Position numbers and translations under genes: made by a program. This document shows positions 26,532 through 33,943 of a stretch of DNA of 64,000 nt, piece by piece (position 1 is the stretch's first letter; each line of letters opens with the position of its first letter). The DNA is taken from assembly GCF_000196795.1 (NCBI RefSeq), contig NC_014259.1:3100001-3164000 (forward strand), written 5' to 3'. The DNA is from Acinetobacter oleivorans DR1 (GTDB lineage Bacteria > Pseudomonadota > Gammaproteobacteria > Pseudomonadales > Moraxellaceae). Below the pieces are notes generated by a model, which was not told the origin of the DNA, did no database searches, and saw only the letters and a list, made by a program, of their open reading frames with translations.

Positions 26532-27344
26532 ATGAGCATAGCAATTGAAGAAGATTCGCAAGAATCAGAAACAACAAAAAATGATGATCGTTATTTAGTA
26601 CCCGGACTTGTACGGGGTTTAGCTATTTTGCAAGCATTTAACCAACAAGCGCAAGAAATGACCATTACAGAAATTGCTGAAATTTTAGAAGTGAACCGTT
26701 CTAGTGCATTTCGTCTGATCTATACACTCGAATCTTGTGGCTATTTAAGAAAAGCATCTCAAAAAACGTATGCTCTCGATTCCAAAGTCATGGAGCTTGG
26801 GTTTAACAGTTTATCTAAACTTTCATTACTCGATTTATCGACCCCATTAATGAAAGAACTACGTGACCAAACCAAACTTGCGGTACACCTTTCAATTTTA
26901 GAAGGCACTCATATTGTCTTTGTAAATAACATTCAGTCGATGGGAACCTTCACGAGCAACATTAGCTTAGGGACTCGCTGGCCTGCTCATGCAACCGTCA
27001 TTGGTCAAATGTTATTGTCTGATTTACCTGAAACTGAAGTACGTCAGCGTTACCGTAACTTTGATGATTGGGATAGTTTTTCTGAACTGACTCCAACCAA
27101 TTTAAAAACCCTATTACAAAGATTAGTCTATGTAAAAACCCAAAAAACCATGGTGAGCTGGGGTCATTACAATCATGATATGGCAGCCTGTGCTGCGCCT
27201 ATTTTTAAACAATCAAACGGTAAAATGGTCGCTGTTATCTCTGTGAGTTGCCCAATTACTACTTACGATGAAAAAACATTTAAAGAAGATATCGCAAGCC
27301 TCGTTGTTGAAACAGCAAATAAAATTTCCAAATTTATTTATTAA
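26532..27344 (+). CDS. IclR-family transcriptional regulator
   Basis: About 270 aa. The winged-helix domain (about residues 20-75) contains MTITEIAEILEVNRSSAFRLI; the C-terminal IclR effector domain has VAVISVSCPIT near its end. The start is uncertain: ATG codons at 26487, 26523 and 26532 are all in frame, and AGGA at 26517-26520 best suits 26532. It is divergent from the Rieske operon and is the obvious candidate regulator. IclR proteins commonly control aromatic catabolism, as activators or repressors. Confidence 0.9.
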   Translation: MSIAIEEDSQESETTKNDDRYLVPGLVRGLAILQAFNQQAQEMTITEIAEILEVNRSSAFRLIYTLESCGYLRKASQKTYALDSKVMELGFNSLSKLSLLDLSTPLMKELRDQTKLAVHLSILEGTHIVFVNNIQSMGTFTSNISLGTRWPAHATVIGQMLLSDLPETEVRQRYRNFDDWDSFSELTPTNLKTLLQRLVYVKTQKTMVSWGHYNHDMAACAAPIFKQSNGKMVAVISVSCPITTYDEKTFKEDIASLVVETANKISKFIY

Positions 27345-27373
27345 AAAAAAAGCGACGTTAAGTCGCTTTTTTT
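27343..27373. terminator. Bidirectional Rho-independent terminator
   Basis: A-run plus AGCGAC (27351-27356) paired with GTCGCT (27362-27367) and a T-run. It lies between the convergent iclR-like gene and the 99-aa hypothetical gene. Confidence 0.88.
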
Positions 27374-27391
27374 GTGATTTTATTTCTTAAA

Positions 27392-27691
27392 TTAAAAATT
27401 ACGCTTAGATACTTTCCCATTCATATCTTGAAAAATCAGTGCCGAAACGCTTTCTTTAATATCAAATTTTAAATACTGCTGTTTAAATTGAACAACCGCA
27501 TAAAACTCTTCAGCACCGTCATCTAAGCCAGTGGCAGAAATCTGGCTGCCTTGTGGAAAATCCTTAAGCCATGCAGCATTATAAAAATCTGAGACTGAAT
27601 TAAATTCACAATACTCTTTTGGCTCGGCCATTATTTTTGCGGCAATTTGATCAAACTGTTGCTGTTTATAACCATCTAAGCTCAACAACAT
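27392..27691 (-). CDS. Hypothetical protein downstream of pnuC, about 99 aa
   Basis: A small soluble protein of unknown family with alternating charged and aromatic residues (EEFYAVVQFKQQYLKF) and no signal peptide. ATG at 27691 has GGAG 7 nt upstream; the ATG at 27697 is too close to it. It starts 14 nt after the pnuC stop and so is almost certainly in the same operon. It might affect NAD-precursor metabolism by association, but nothing in the sequence proves it. Confidence 0.7.
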   Translation of the reverse strand: MLLSLDGYKQQQFDQIAAKIMAEPKEYCEFNSVSDFYNAAWLKDFPQGSQISATGLDDGAEEFYAVVQFKQQYLKFDIKESVSALIFQDMNGKVSKRNF

Positions 27692-27705
27692 GACCATTCT
27701 CCAAA

Positions 27706-28287
27706 TTAAACCGGCTCAGAAGATAAATTCTGTTTCTTTTTAACCTTTTCCCATTGATACCAGCCATAAGCGGCCATCAAAACAAATGCTGCATATAAAG
27801 CAGCTGTTAAAAATAAATCTTTATAGATAAACATGCCCACATAAATAATATCGACAAATACCCAAAGTACCCAAGTCGCAATATGCTTTCGGCTGGTCCA
27901 ATACGTTGCAAGTAAACTAAATGCTGCTAGCTGTGAGTCAAGCATCGGTACTGCTGCATCAGTAAAGTTTTTAAGAACTAGACCAAACAGTAAGCCACCT
28001 ACCGCAGCAATAATCATTTGGATGATAGCGGTTTGAACAGCAATAGGTTCAATTCGAATGTCGTGATCTTGCTGCTTTCCTTTGAACCAATAGTAAAAGC
28101 CATAAAAATTTACGATCATAAAAAAGAACTGCAAAATTGTTTCGCCATATAATTTAAATTCGTAAAACAAATAGGCATATAAAACAAAGGCAAAGAAATT
28201 AAACAGCCAACACCACATATTACGGATGACGGTTAATCCAACTCCAATGAGACTAATTAAGACCGCAAAGATTTCTAGAGGTGACAT
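27706..28287 (-). CDS. pnuC: PnuC-family nicotinamide riboside transporter
   Basis: A 193-aa membrane protein with about seven helices. The Trp/Phe-rich MWCWLFNFFAF (about 24-34), NFYGFYYWF (about 60-68) and the paired LATYWTSRKHIATWVLWV (about 127-144) match PnuC, which mediates facilitated uptake of nicotinamide riboside, trapped by phosphorylation inside the cell. A small hypothetical gene follows in the operon. No NAD-responsive riboswitch is apparent upstream. Confidence 0.88.
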   Translation of the reverse strand: MSPLEIFAVLISLIGVGLTVIRNMWCWLFNFFAFVLYAYLFYEFKLYGETILQFFFMIVNFYGFYYWFKGKQQDHDIRIEPIAVQTAIIQMIIAAVGGLLFGLVLKNFTDAAVPMLDSQLAAFSLLATYWTSRKHIATWVLWVFVDIIYVGMFIYKDLFLTAALYAAFVLMAAYGWYQWEKVKKKQNLSSEPV

Positions 28288-28454
28288 AAGCTGCTTATTG
28301 AGATCAATTTGACGAGGTATTATGGGAAAAATATGAAGCTAAGCAAACTACTAATTTAAAGTAATCAAAAAAACCATGTCTCATGCTTGAATCTAATTTG
28401 TACTTTTCCATTTATATGTTATAAAAATATCATCTATATTTTAATATACTTATC

Positions 28455-28595
28455 ATGTTTTTATCTAAACCCCATTGTTGTCTAGCGCGTCAATCATACG
28501 CCGCAGAGATTAAGTTCTATGTGGTCAATTGGCGACGTCCTTATTTTGGACAATTTGGCGCTTTAGATACGAAAATCGAGATATTTAATTTGTAA
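28455..28595 (+). CDS. Possible 46-aa leader ORF upstream of the EamA gene
   Basis: ATG at 28455 opens a 47-codon frame ending TAA at 28593-28595, just before a terminator and 92 nt before the EamA start. The peptide contains an Arg-Arg-Pro-Tyr stretch (YVVNWRRPYFG). There is no clear ribosome site, and TATACT at 28445-28450 could be a -10 box that would make the frame nearly leaderless. It overlaps a region with strong RNA pairing, so it may be a regulatory peptide, or the frame may be accidental within a structured RNA. Confidence 0.35.
   Translation: MFLSKPHCCLARQSYAAEIKFYVVNWRRPYFGQFGALDTKIEIFNL
28481..28567 (+). ncRNA. Structured leader RNA candidate, EamA gene
   Basis: An outer helix pairs TCTAGCGC (28481-28488) with GCGC-TT-TAGA (28558-28567, two-base bulge). 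Inside are a hairpin CCGCA-g-AGA / TCT-a-TGTGG (28501-28524) and another GTCC / GGAC (28537-28551). Two similar segments, GGTCAATTGGCG (28523) and GGACAATTTGGCG (28548), are repeated. With the terminator downstream this has the shape of a three-way-junction riboswitch or attenuator. I could not match it to a riboswitch class that I know. Confidence 0.5.
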
Positions 28596-28617
28596 TATAT
28601 CCTCTGATTTTCATCAC

Positions 28618-28644
28618 AAGCCGCCATAAAACGCGGCTTTTTTT
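28618..28644 (+). terminator. Intrinsic terminator in the EamA leader (attenuator)
   Basis: Perfect stem AAGCCGC (28618-28624) / GCGGCTT (28633-28639) followed by a T-run, located upstream of, not after, a gene in the plus direction. GCCGC also occurs at 28500-28504 inside the structured leader, so that copy could pair with the right arm and prevent termination. Confidence 0.75.
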
Positions 28645-28687
28645 ATGTCCTTTTAAAACACAAAAACCAAACTTTCTGGAGCTTTAT

Positions 28688-29632
28688 ATGAAGCCATTAT
28701 TTGAACAACAGAGTATATCCACCCCGCAGATTCAGCCGGTTGTAGCATTATCGTCATCTCCGACTCGCCTTGCTACAGCCGGCCAATTTATTGCTGTCGT
28801 CATTATTTGGTCACTTACTCCACTCGCGGCCGTCTGGACAGTACAAGAAATTCACTGGGCATGGGGATTATTTATTCGATTCAGTTTGGCGATTCCAATC
28901 GCCTTGCTGTGTCTAAGATTTTTTCGTTTAAAGCTCATCTTTAGCAAAAAAGCTGTTTTAAGTTATTGTGCTGGAGCCATTGGCTTATTTGGATCTATGG
29001 CGTTTTGCTATATGGGTGCAGATAAAGTCCCCTCTGCCATTATTTCAATTATTTACGGCACCTCTCCGTTAGTGTCCGGACTGATTAGCTCCTTTTTATT
29101 AAGACGCGAACGTTTTTCAGTGTGGCAATGGCTTGGACTCGGTATTGCTCTTGTCGGAATGAGTTTTACTTTAGGGCTGTCTTCATCAGGTTTTCAGCTC
29201 AACCGCATCGGTATTGTATTAGAACTGATCGCGATGCTGTTTTATGTCTTGTCGACGTTTGCCGTGAAATCTGTCGGAGCGCATATTCCACCCATTACAC
29301 AAATGACAGGCGCTACTCTTGTCTCATGGGTCGGTTATGTATGCTTGTTACCTTTCTTTTGGTCGCATCTTCCAACTGAATTTCCAAGTCTGAAAATTTC
29401 TTTAGCAGTGCTCTATAGCGCGGTTTTTTCATCTGTGCTTGCCATGATTTTCTATTATCAACTCATCAAAATACTACAACCAACGACTGTGCTACTTATT
29501 ACCATTATCACCCCAGTATTAGCCACATTTTGGGGAACATGGTTCAACCATGAGCAGCTCAGCTCACATCTTATTTTAGGCTTAACCTTGTTATGCCTAG
29601 GGCTATTGATGTACTCACGTCGTCCAACATAA
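28688..29632 (+). CDS. EamA/DMT-family transporter
   Basis: A 314-aa inner-membrane protein with ten predicted helices in two EamA repeats (about residues 30-165 and 175-310). GGAG lies 6 nt upstream of the ATG. The hydrophilic first 30 residues are somewhat long. DMT carriers of this type export amino acids, nucleosides or other metabolites; the substrate is unknown. The gene is preceded by a structured leader and terminator, so its expression is likely controlled after transcription begins, perhaps by its own export substrate. Confidence 0.88.
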   Translation: MKPLFEQQSISTPQIQPVVALSSSPTRLATAGQFIAVVIIWSLTPLAAVWTVQEIHWAWGLFIRFSLAIPIALLCLRFFRLKLIFSKKAVLSYCAGAIGLFGSMAFCYMGADKVPSAIISIIYGTSPLVSGLISSFLLRRERFSVWQWLGLGIALVGMSFTLGLSSSGFQLNRIGIVLELIAMLFYVLSTFAVKSVGAHIPPITQMTGATLVSWVGYVCLLPFFWSHLPTEFPSLKISLAVLYSAVFSSVLAMIFYYQLIKILQPTTVLLITIITPVLATFWGTWFNHEQLSSHLILGLTLLCLGLLMYSRRPT

Positions 29633-29637
29633 TATTT

Positions 29638-29668
29638 ATAACCTGATCGAGAGCACTCATCAGGTTAT
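29638..29668 (+). terminator. Terminator-like hairpin after the EamA gene
   Basis: ATAACCTGAT / ATCAGGTTAT, a 10-bp perfect stem directly after the stop codon. The following T-run is weak (TCTCTCCCT). Confidence 0.5.
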
Positions 29669-29766
29669 TCTCTCCCTCATCCTTACATTAAACTTAATAA
29701 TAAAAACTTAGTTTTATTTTAATCGCCCTTCTATTTTTTGTTTACGGAATAGTCAACAAATTGTAT

Positions 29767-29795
29767 TTGACACTTTTTAAACGAACGTTTAAAAA
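29767..29795 (+). promoter_or_regulatory. Promoter and palindromic operator of the crotonase operon
   Basis: TTGACA (29767-29772) is a perfect -35 box. It is followed by TTTTTAAACG (29774-29783) and its exact inverted copy CGTTTAAAAA (29786-29795), a 22-bp palindrome that would cover the spacer and -10 region. It lies 33 nt before the crotonase start. The TetR gene at the end of the same operon is the likely ligand. Confidence 0.6.
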
Positions 29796-29827
29796 CTTAT
29801 TAAAAATAAACAAAGGACATCGGAAAA

Positions 29828-30616
29828 ATGTCAAATCAAGAAGGAAAAGTCAGTCGTGAAACTCGCGGACATATTTTTTTAATTGGTCTAGATCGGGCAG
29901 CAAAACGTAATGCCTTTGATAGCCACCTGATTAAAGATTTATCGCTGGCGCTTACCGAATATGAAAATAATGATGCTCTTCGCTGTGCAATTATCTTTGC
30001 TCATGGCGACCATTTTACGGCCGGATTAGATCTAGTTGAGTTACAACCCAAGCTCGCTACAGGTGTTTTTGATTTTAGTGATGAAGAAGTGAACCCTTGG
30101 GGTACAGTGGGACGAAAACTGAGTAAACCTTTAATTGTTGCGGTACAAGGTTATTGCTACACCGCTGGTATCGAACTATTTCTGAATGCAGACATTGCCT
30201 TAGCAAGTGAAAATACTCAGTTTGCACAGATGGAAGTTCAGCGCGGCATCTTACCTTTTGGTGGAGCTACAGCACGCTTTACTCAAGCCGCAGGTTGGGC
30301 CAAAGCCATGCGCTATTTACTCACCGGTGACTCTTTTGATTCAAAAGCCGCCTTTGATATGAACCTGATTACAGAGATATGCCCGGAAGGTACGGAGCTC
30401 AACCGTGCTATAGAACTGGCTGAACATATTGCTCAAGCTGCACCACTTGCTGTAAAAGCCACTCTCGCCTCTGCCCGTGAAGCCATTAATGAAGGTTATG
30501 AAACTGCTTTTAGCCAATTACAGGGCCATCTTCAACCTTTACTCACCACAGAAGATGTTCAAGAAGGTGTGTTTGCCATGTTGCAAAAAAGACCGCCTGT
30601 TTTTAAAGGTAAATAA
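29828..30616 (+). CDS. Enoyl-CoA hydratase/isomerase (crotonase) family protein
   Basis: A 262-aa crotonase-fold protein. The oxyanion-hole segments are visible as FTAGLDLVEL (about 60-69) and GYCYTAGIELFLNADI (about 108-123). The second hydratase Glu position is not obvious: the region reads QRGILPFGGAT, so isomerase, hydrolase or another crotonase chemistry is possible. It heads a three-gene operon with an alpha/beta hydrolase and a TetR regulator, downstream of a palindromic operator. The acyl-CoA substrate is unknown. Confidence 0.85.
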   Translation: MSNQEGKVSRETRGHIFLIGLDRAAKRNAFDSHLIKDLSLALTEYENNDALRCAIIFAHGDHFTAGLDLVELQPKLATGVFDFSDEEVNPWGTVGRKLSKPLIVAVQGYCYTAGIELFLNADIALASENTQFAQMEVQRGILPFGGATARFTQAAGWAKAMRYLLTGDSFDSKAAFDMNLITEICPEGTELNRAIELAEHIAQAAPLAVKATLASAREAINEGYETAFSQLQGHLQPLLTTEDVQEGVFAMLQKRPPVFKGK

Positions 30617-30651
30617 AATTTCTTCACGCTAGAAAAATAAAGAGAAAAGCA

Positions 30652-31530
30652 ATGCAATCAGCAACTCAAATCAATGAACAGCTTAGCCAAACTGTACAAT
30701 TCCCAGCTTTAGATGGCTATCAACTCAAGGGCACACGTTACTTTGCAACGACACCAGCTAAAGCAAATATTGTCGTTGCGGGAGCAACGGGTGTGCCACA
30801 TGAGTTTTACCGTCGCTTCGCTGAATATATGATGCAATTTGGCTATCAGATATTCACATTTGACTATCGAGGGGTAGGAAAATCGAGTCCAAAATCTTTG
30901 AAAGGATTTGATATGTCTTATTTAGATTGGGGCAAACTCGATTTAGCAGGCGCAATTGAATATCTATCAAAAGAGCCATTACCTCTTTTCATGGTTGGTC
31001 ATTCCTATGGTGGCCATGCGCTAGGTCTACTACCTAATCATGATAAATTATTGGCCTGTTACACCTTTGGTACAGGTGCAGGTTGGCACGGCTACATGCC
31101 ACTGAAAGAACGTTTTAAAGTTCAGGTGGTCTGGAATATTGTGTTTCCACCTATTGTTGCCGTGACAGGTTATTTGCCTTGGAGCAAATTTAATATGGGT
31201 TCTGATTTGCCCCTCAATGTTTATAAACAGTGGCGTAAATGGTGTAAAAACCCTAAGTATTTTTTTGCTGATCCAGAACAACAACACTTAATTGAACAAT
31301 ATGCTGCTGTCAAAGTGCCAATTTATGCAGTCTCTGCCCTAGATGATGATTGGGCTTTACCTGCTTCATGTCGCGCATTTATGCAACATTATCGACAAGC
31401 TCAAGTCTCATACGTCAGTCTTCAACCTCAAGATGTTGCTATGAAAACCATTGGCCACATGGGCTACTTTAAAAAAGATGCTGAACACATCTGGAATAAA
31501 ATCCGCACCACTTTTGATGGTTTTTTATAA
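30652..31530 (+). CDS. Alpha/beta hydrolase
   Basis: A 292-aa serine hydrolase. The nucleophile is in GHSYGG (Ser about 123), the acid in ALDDDW (about 229-231) and the base His in TIGHMGYF (about 264). The N-terminus resembles Hydrolase_4/monoacylglycerol-lipase-like proteins, with FDYRGVGKSS. It follows the crotonase gene by 35 nt. It may hydrolyse an ester or thioester in the same small pathway; the substrate is not known. Confidence 0.87.
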   Translation: MQSATQINEQLSQTVQFPALDGYQLKGTRYFATTPAKANIVVAGATGVPHEFYRRFAEYMMQFGYQIFTFDYRGVGKSSPKSLKGFDMSYLDWGKLDLAGAIEYLSKEPLPLFMVGHSYGGHALGLLPNHDKLLACYTFGTGAGWHGYMPLKERFKVQVVWNIVFPPIVAVTGYLPWSKFNMGSDLPLNVYKQWRKWCKNPKYFFADPEQQHLIEQYAAVKVPIYAVSALDDDWALPASCRAFMQHYRQAQVSYVSLQPQDVAMKTIGHMGYFKKDAEHIWNKIRTTFDGFL

Positions 31531-31558
31531 AACCGCTTTATGTTTTGGATAATGTGAA

Positions 31559-32119
31559 ATGAGACCGCAAAAACTGACTAAAGAAGATCTGCTTAAGCAC
31601 TGCGCTTGGCAGTTCAAAACTTATGGATATGCAGGAACGAGCATGGATATGCTGGCAAAGGCTTGCGGCCTCACCAAAGCTTCTTTTTATTATTATTATC
31701 CAAATAAAGAAGCGCTTTTGCTTGAGGTGTTAAATGGTACTCATCAATATTTAATCCATTCTTTATTTGGAACGACTGCAAGTTCAGAACTCTCAGCCAT
31801 TGAACGTTTTGAGCAAATGCATAAACGTGCTGTTCAGTTTTTTACCCAAGGCGTGAATGGTTGTCTGATTGGGGTAATTTCAATGGAAGCGGCGTATGGT
31901 TCACCTGAAATTTTAGCCAAAATACGTAGTATTTTTCAGGACTGGCAACTGGCTATTCAGTCTATTTTTGCTTGTTGCATTGCTCAAGATCGAGCTGAGA
32001 TTTTAGCAAAACAAAGTATTGCTGATTATGAGGGAGCGATATTGATGTACCGTGTCACTCATGATGATTTTTACATCGATCAAGTTAAGCAACGTATTCT
32101 TGGACTTCTTAATTCTTAA
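31559..32119 (+). CDS. TetR/AcrR-family transcriptional regulator
   Basis: A 186-aa regulator. The N-terminal helix-turn-helix is GTSMDMLAKACGLTKASFYYYYPNKEAL (about 26-53), the clearest TetR signature, and the rest is a helical ligand-binding domain. It is the last gene of the crotonase/hydrolase operon (28-nt gap). The palindrome before the crotonase gene is its likely operator, giving autoregulation of the operon. Confidence 0.9.
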   Translation: MRPQKLTKEDLLKHCAWQFKTYGYAGTSMDMLAKACGLTKASFYYYYPNKEALLLEVLNGTHQYLIHSLFGTTASSELSAIERFEQMHKRAVQFFTQGVNGCLIGVISMEAAYGSPEILAKIRSIFQDWQLAIQSIFACCIAQDRAEILAKQSIADYEGAILMYRVTHDDFYIDQVKQRILGLLNS

Positions 32120-32121
32120 AA

Positions 32122-32155
32122 AAATAAAGCCCACTTAAAGTGGGCTTTATTTTAT
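32122..32155. terminator. Bidirectional Rho-independent terminator
   Basis: Perfect AAAGCCCACTT / AAGTGGGCTTT repeat between the tetR-like gene and the convergent pgaD, with A- and T-runs on the two sides. Confidence 0.88.
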
Positions 32156-32164
32156 GGCTAATCG

Positions 32165-32584
32165 TTATTCAACTCTCACGATTTTACCTAGTTCATCGTG
32201 GTGAACGACTGTAATTTTTTGGCTACGTCCCTGCTCAATTTCATGTTCAGGTAAATCGAAGTAGCGCGCATAATCATCAGTCTGTTTTGCTTTAAGTGCA
32301 CTGCCACCGACACGGCGCTCAGGTAGCAAATGGCTCCATAACAATAAGCAAATTGCACAAGCAATTAATGCGGTAAGGCCATGTTCAATTCCTACACCAA
32401 AGGCACTAAATAAACGGTGTACCAAATGAGTTTTTTGTAGTTCAACCAATAGCCATACAAACACGAACGGACGCCACAACAACAACCAAACCGCCCACAT
32501 CATGGCTGTGCTTGTTGTAGAAGCATAGCGTTTATGCCATGGTAATTGACGGCGTAAATCAATAATCAACGAATCTGTCTTCAT
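32165..32584 (-). CDS. pgaD: PgaD, accessory subunit of PNAG synthase
   Basis: A 139-aa membrane protein with two predicted helices (WAVWLLLWRPFVFVWLLVEL near 29-48 and LTALIACAICLLLWSHLL near 70-87). Size, topology and position after pgaC fit PgaD, which binds PgaC to activate poly-beta-1,6-N-acetylglucosamine polymerisation, with cyclic-di-GMP in E. coli. The pgaC-pgaD gap of 89 nt contains a 7-bp stem (GTGCTGT at 32605, ACAGCAC at 32633). It is the last gene of the pgaBCD unit. Confidence 0.85.
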   Translation of the reverse strand: MKTDSLIIDLRRQLPWHKRYASTTSTAMMWAVWLLLWRPFVFVWLLVELQKTHLVHRLFSAFGVGIEHGLTALIACAICLLLWSHLLPERRVGGSALKAKQTDDYARYFDLPEHEIEQGRSQKITVVHHDELGKIVRVE

Positions 32585-32673
32585 TTCTCTCTTTACCTAA
32601 CGAAGTGCTGTGGTTTTTCCCCAGACATCAATACAGCACGATCTTTAAAATCTCATGACTCTTGCATTTCATT

Positions 32674-33930
32674 CTAGCGAATGCCCCGATCCGGGCTCAC
32701 CCAACGTGCTCGTTTCTCATCTCCACGTCGTAAGACTTTTGGAAATGCCACAATGGTTGCTGAAATAGTGATTAGCCAAAAGACCAATGGATACCAGATC
32801 ATCCAGAAATAGTTTTTTCCTAGATGCGGTTCATAACGACTATCCATCCATTTGCTTAAAGCAAACTGAATTAGACAGGTTGCCCCCAATAAAATACCGG
32901 TACCATACGGTAAAAATGGGGAGCTCACAACAGCTAATGCAGGGACTGGTAAAATAAAATGTACCAACCATAACAAAGCCATCGCTAGCATTAAATATGA
33001 CCAGACTAAAGTTAAGCAAAGCTCAAACATTAACGGCCATAAAAAATTCAATTTTGGTTTAGTGAACACATCAATATTTTTAATTAATACTTGTGCACCA
33101 CCCATTGCCCAACGTAAACGTTGTTTCCATAACCCATTGAGGGTTTCAGGCATTAAAATCCAAACCAAAGCATTCGGTTCAAACTCAATATCCCAACCTG
33201 CACGCTGTAACTTCCAAGTAATATCGATATCTTCAGTCAACATATTTGGTGACCAATAATCGACTTGGTGAACGGCACTTTTACGGAAAGCCGTAATTAC
33301 ACCCGACACGGTAAACAAGCGACCGAAGGTACGCTGTGCACGTTTAATCATGCCCACAATCGAAGAAAACTCGCCAACCTGAATACGCCCTAACAAAGTT
33401 GAGCGAGTACGGATACGAGGGTTTCCAGTAACAGCTGCAACCGTTGGATTTTCAAGGAAATGTCGAATCATCCACTTTGCTGCATGTGGATCAAGTAAAG
33501 CATCACCATCAATACCAATTAAAAACTCGGCATCGGTCATTAAGCTTCCGGCTTGCAACCCCATGGCTTTACCTTGGTTTTGCGCCAAATGAACAACACG
33601 CAATTTTTCATGTTGTTCTGCTAAGCGGTCAAGTACTTCACCTGTATTATCTGAGCTGCCATCATTAATCGCGATGACTTCAAAATGAGGATAGTCCAGT
33701 TTTAAAGCATGGCTAATGGTTTCTTCTGCATTATCCCCTTCATTAAAACAAGGAACTAATACAGCGACTTTTGGATAACTTTCCAATGGAGCTGGTTGAT
33801 CGTAAGGCGGAGCCTGACGTTCTCTCCAATAGAAAATGATCGCACCCATCATCCATAAATACGACATGAATAATGGATAGTAAAAAACGAATTTTAAGGC
33901 ATGCGACCATATTGCAGCAAAGATTGTCAT
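32674..33930 (-). CDS. pgaC: PgaC, PNAG glycosyltransferase
   Basis: A 418-aa family-2 glycosyltransferase that polymerises UDP-GlcNAc into PNAG at the inner membrane. Catalytic elements are complete: NDGSSD (D90), DGD (D141, D143), TED (D234) and QRLRW (270-274). Two N-terminal and three C-terminal membrane helices flank the cytoplasmic catalytic domain. It lies 13 nt after pgaB. Confidence 0.93.
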   Translation of the reverse strand: MTIFAAIWSHALKFVFYYPLFMSYLWMMGAIIFYWRERQAPPYDQPAPLESYPKVAVLVPCFNEGDNAEETISHALKLDYPHFEVIAINDGSSDNTGEVLDRLAEQHEKLRVVHLAQNQGKAMGLQAGSLMTDAEFLIGIDGDALLDPHAAKWMIRHFLENPTVAAVTGNPRIRTRSTLLGRIQVGEFSSIVGMIKRAQRTFGRLFTVSGVITAFRKSAVHQVDYWSPNMLTEDIDITWKLQRAGWDIEFEPNALVWILMPETLNGLWKQRLRWAMGGAQVLIKNIDVFTKPKLNFLWPLMFELCLTLVWSYLMLAMALLWLVHFILPVPALAVVSSPFLPYGTGILLGATCLIQFALSKWMDSRYEPHLGKNYFWMIWYPLVFWLITISATIVAFPKVLRRGDEKRARWVSPDRGIR

Positions 33931-33943
33931 GTTTCAGCCTCGA

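Noticed and set aside
28455..28644. Known riboswitch (TPP, purine, guanidine/ykkC, Mn, preQ1) upstream of the EamA gene
   Set aside because: None of the conserved core sequences that I know for these classes is present, so only an unassigned structured leader is reported.
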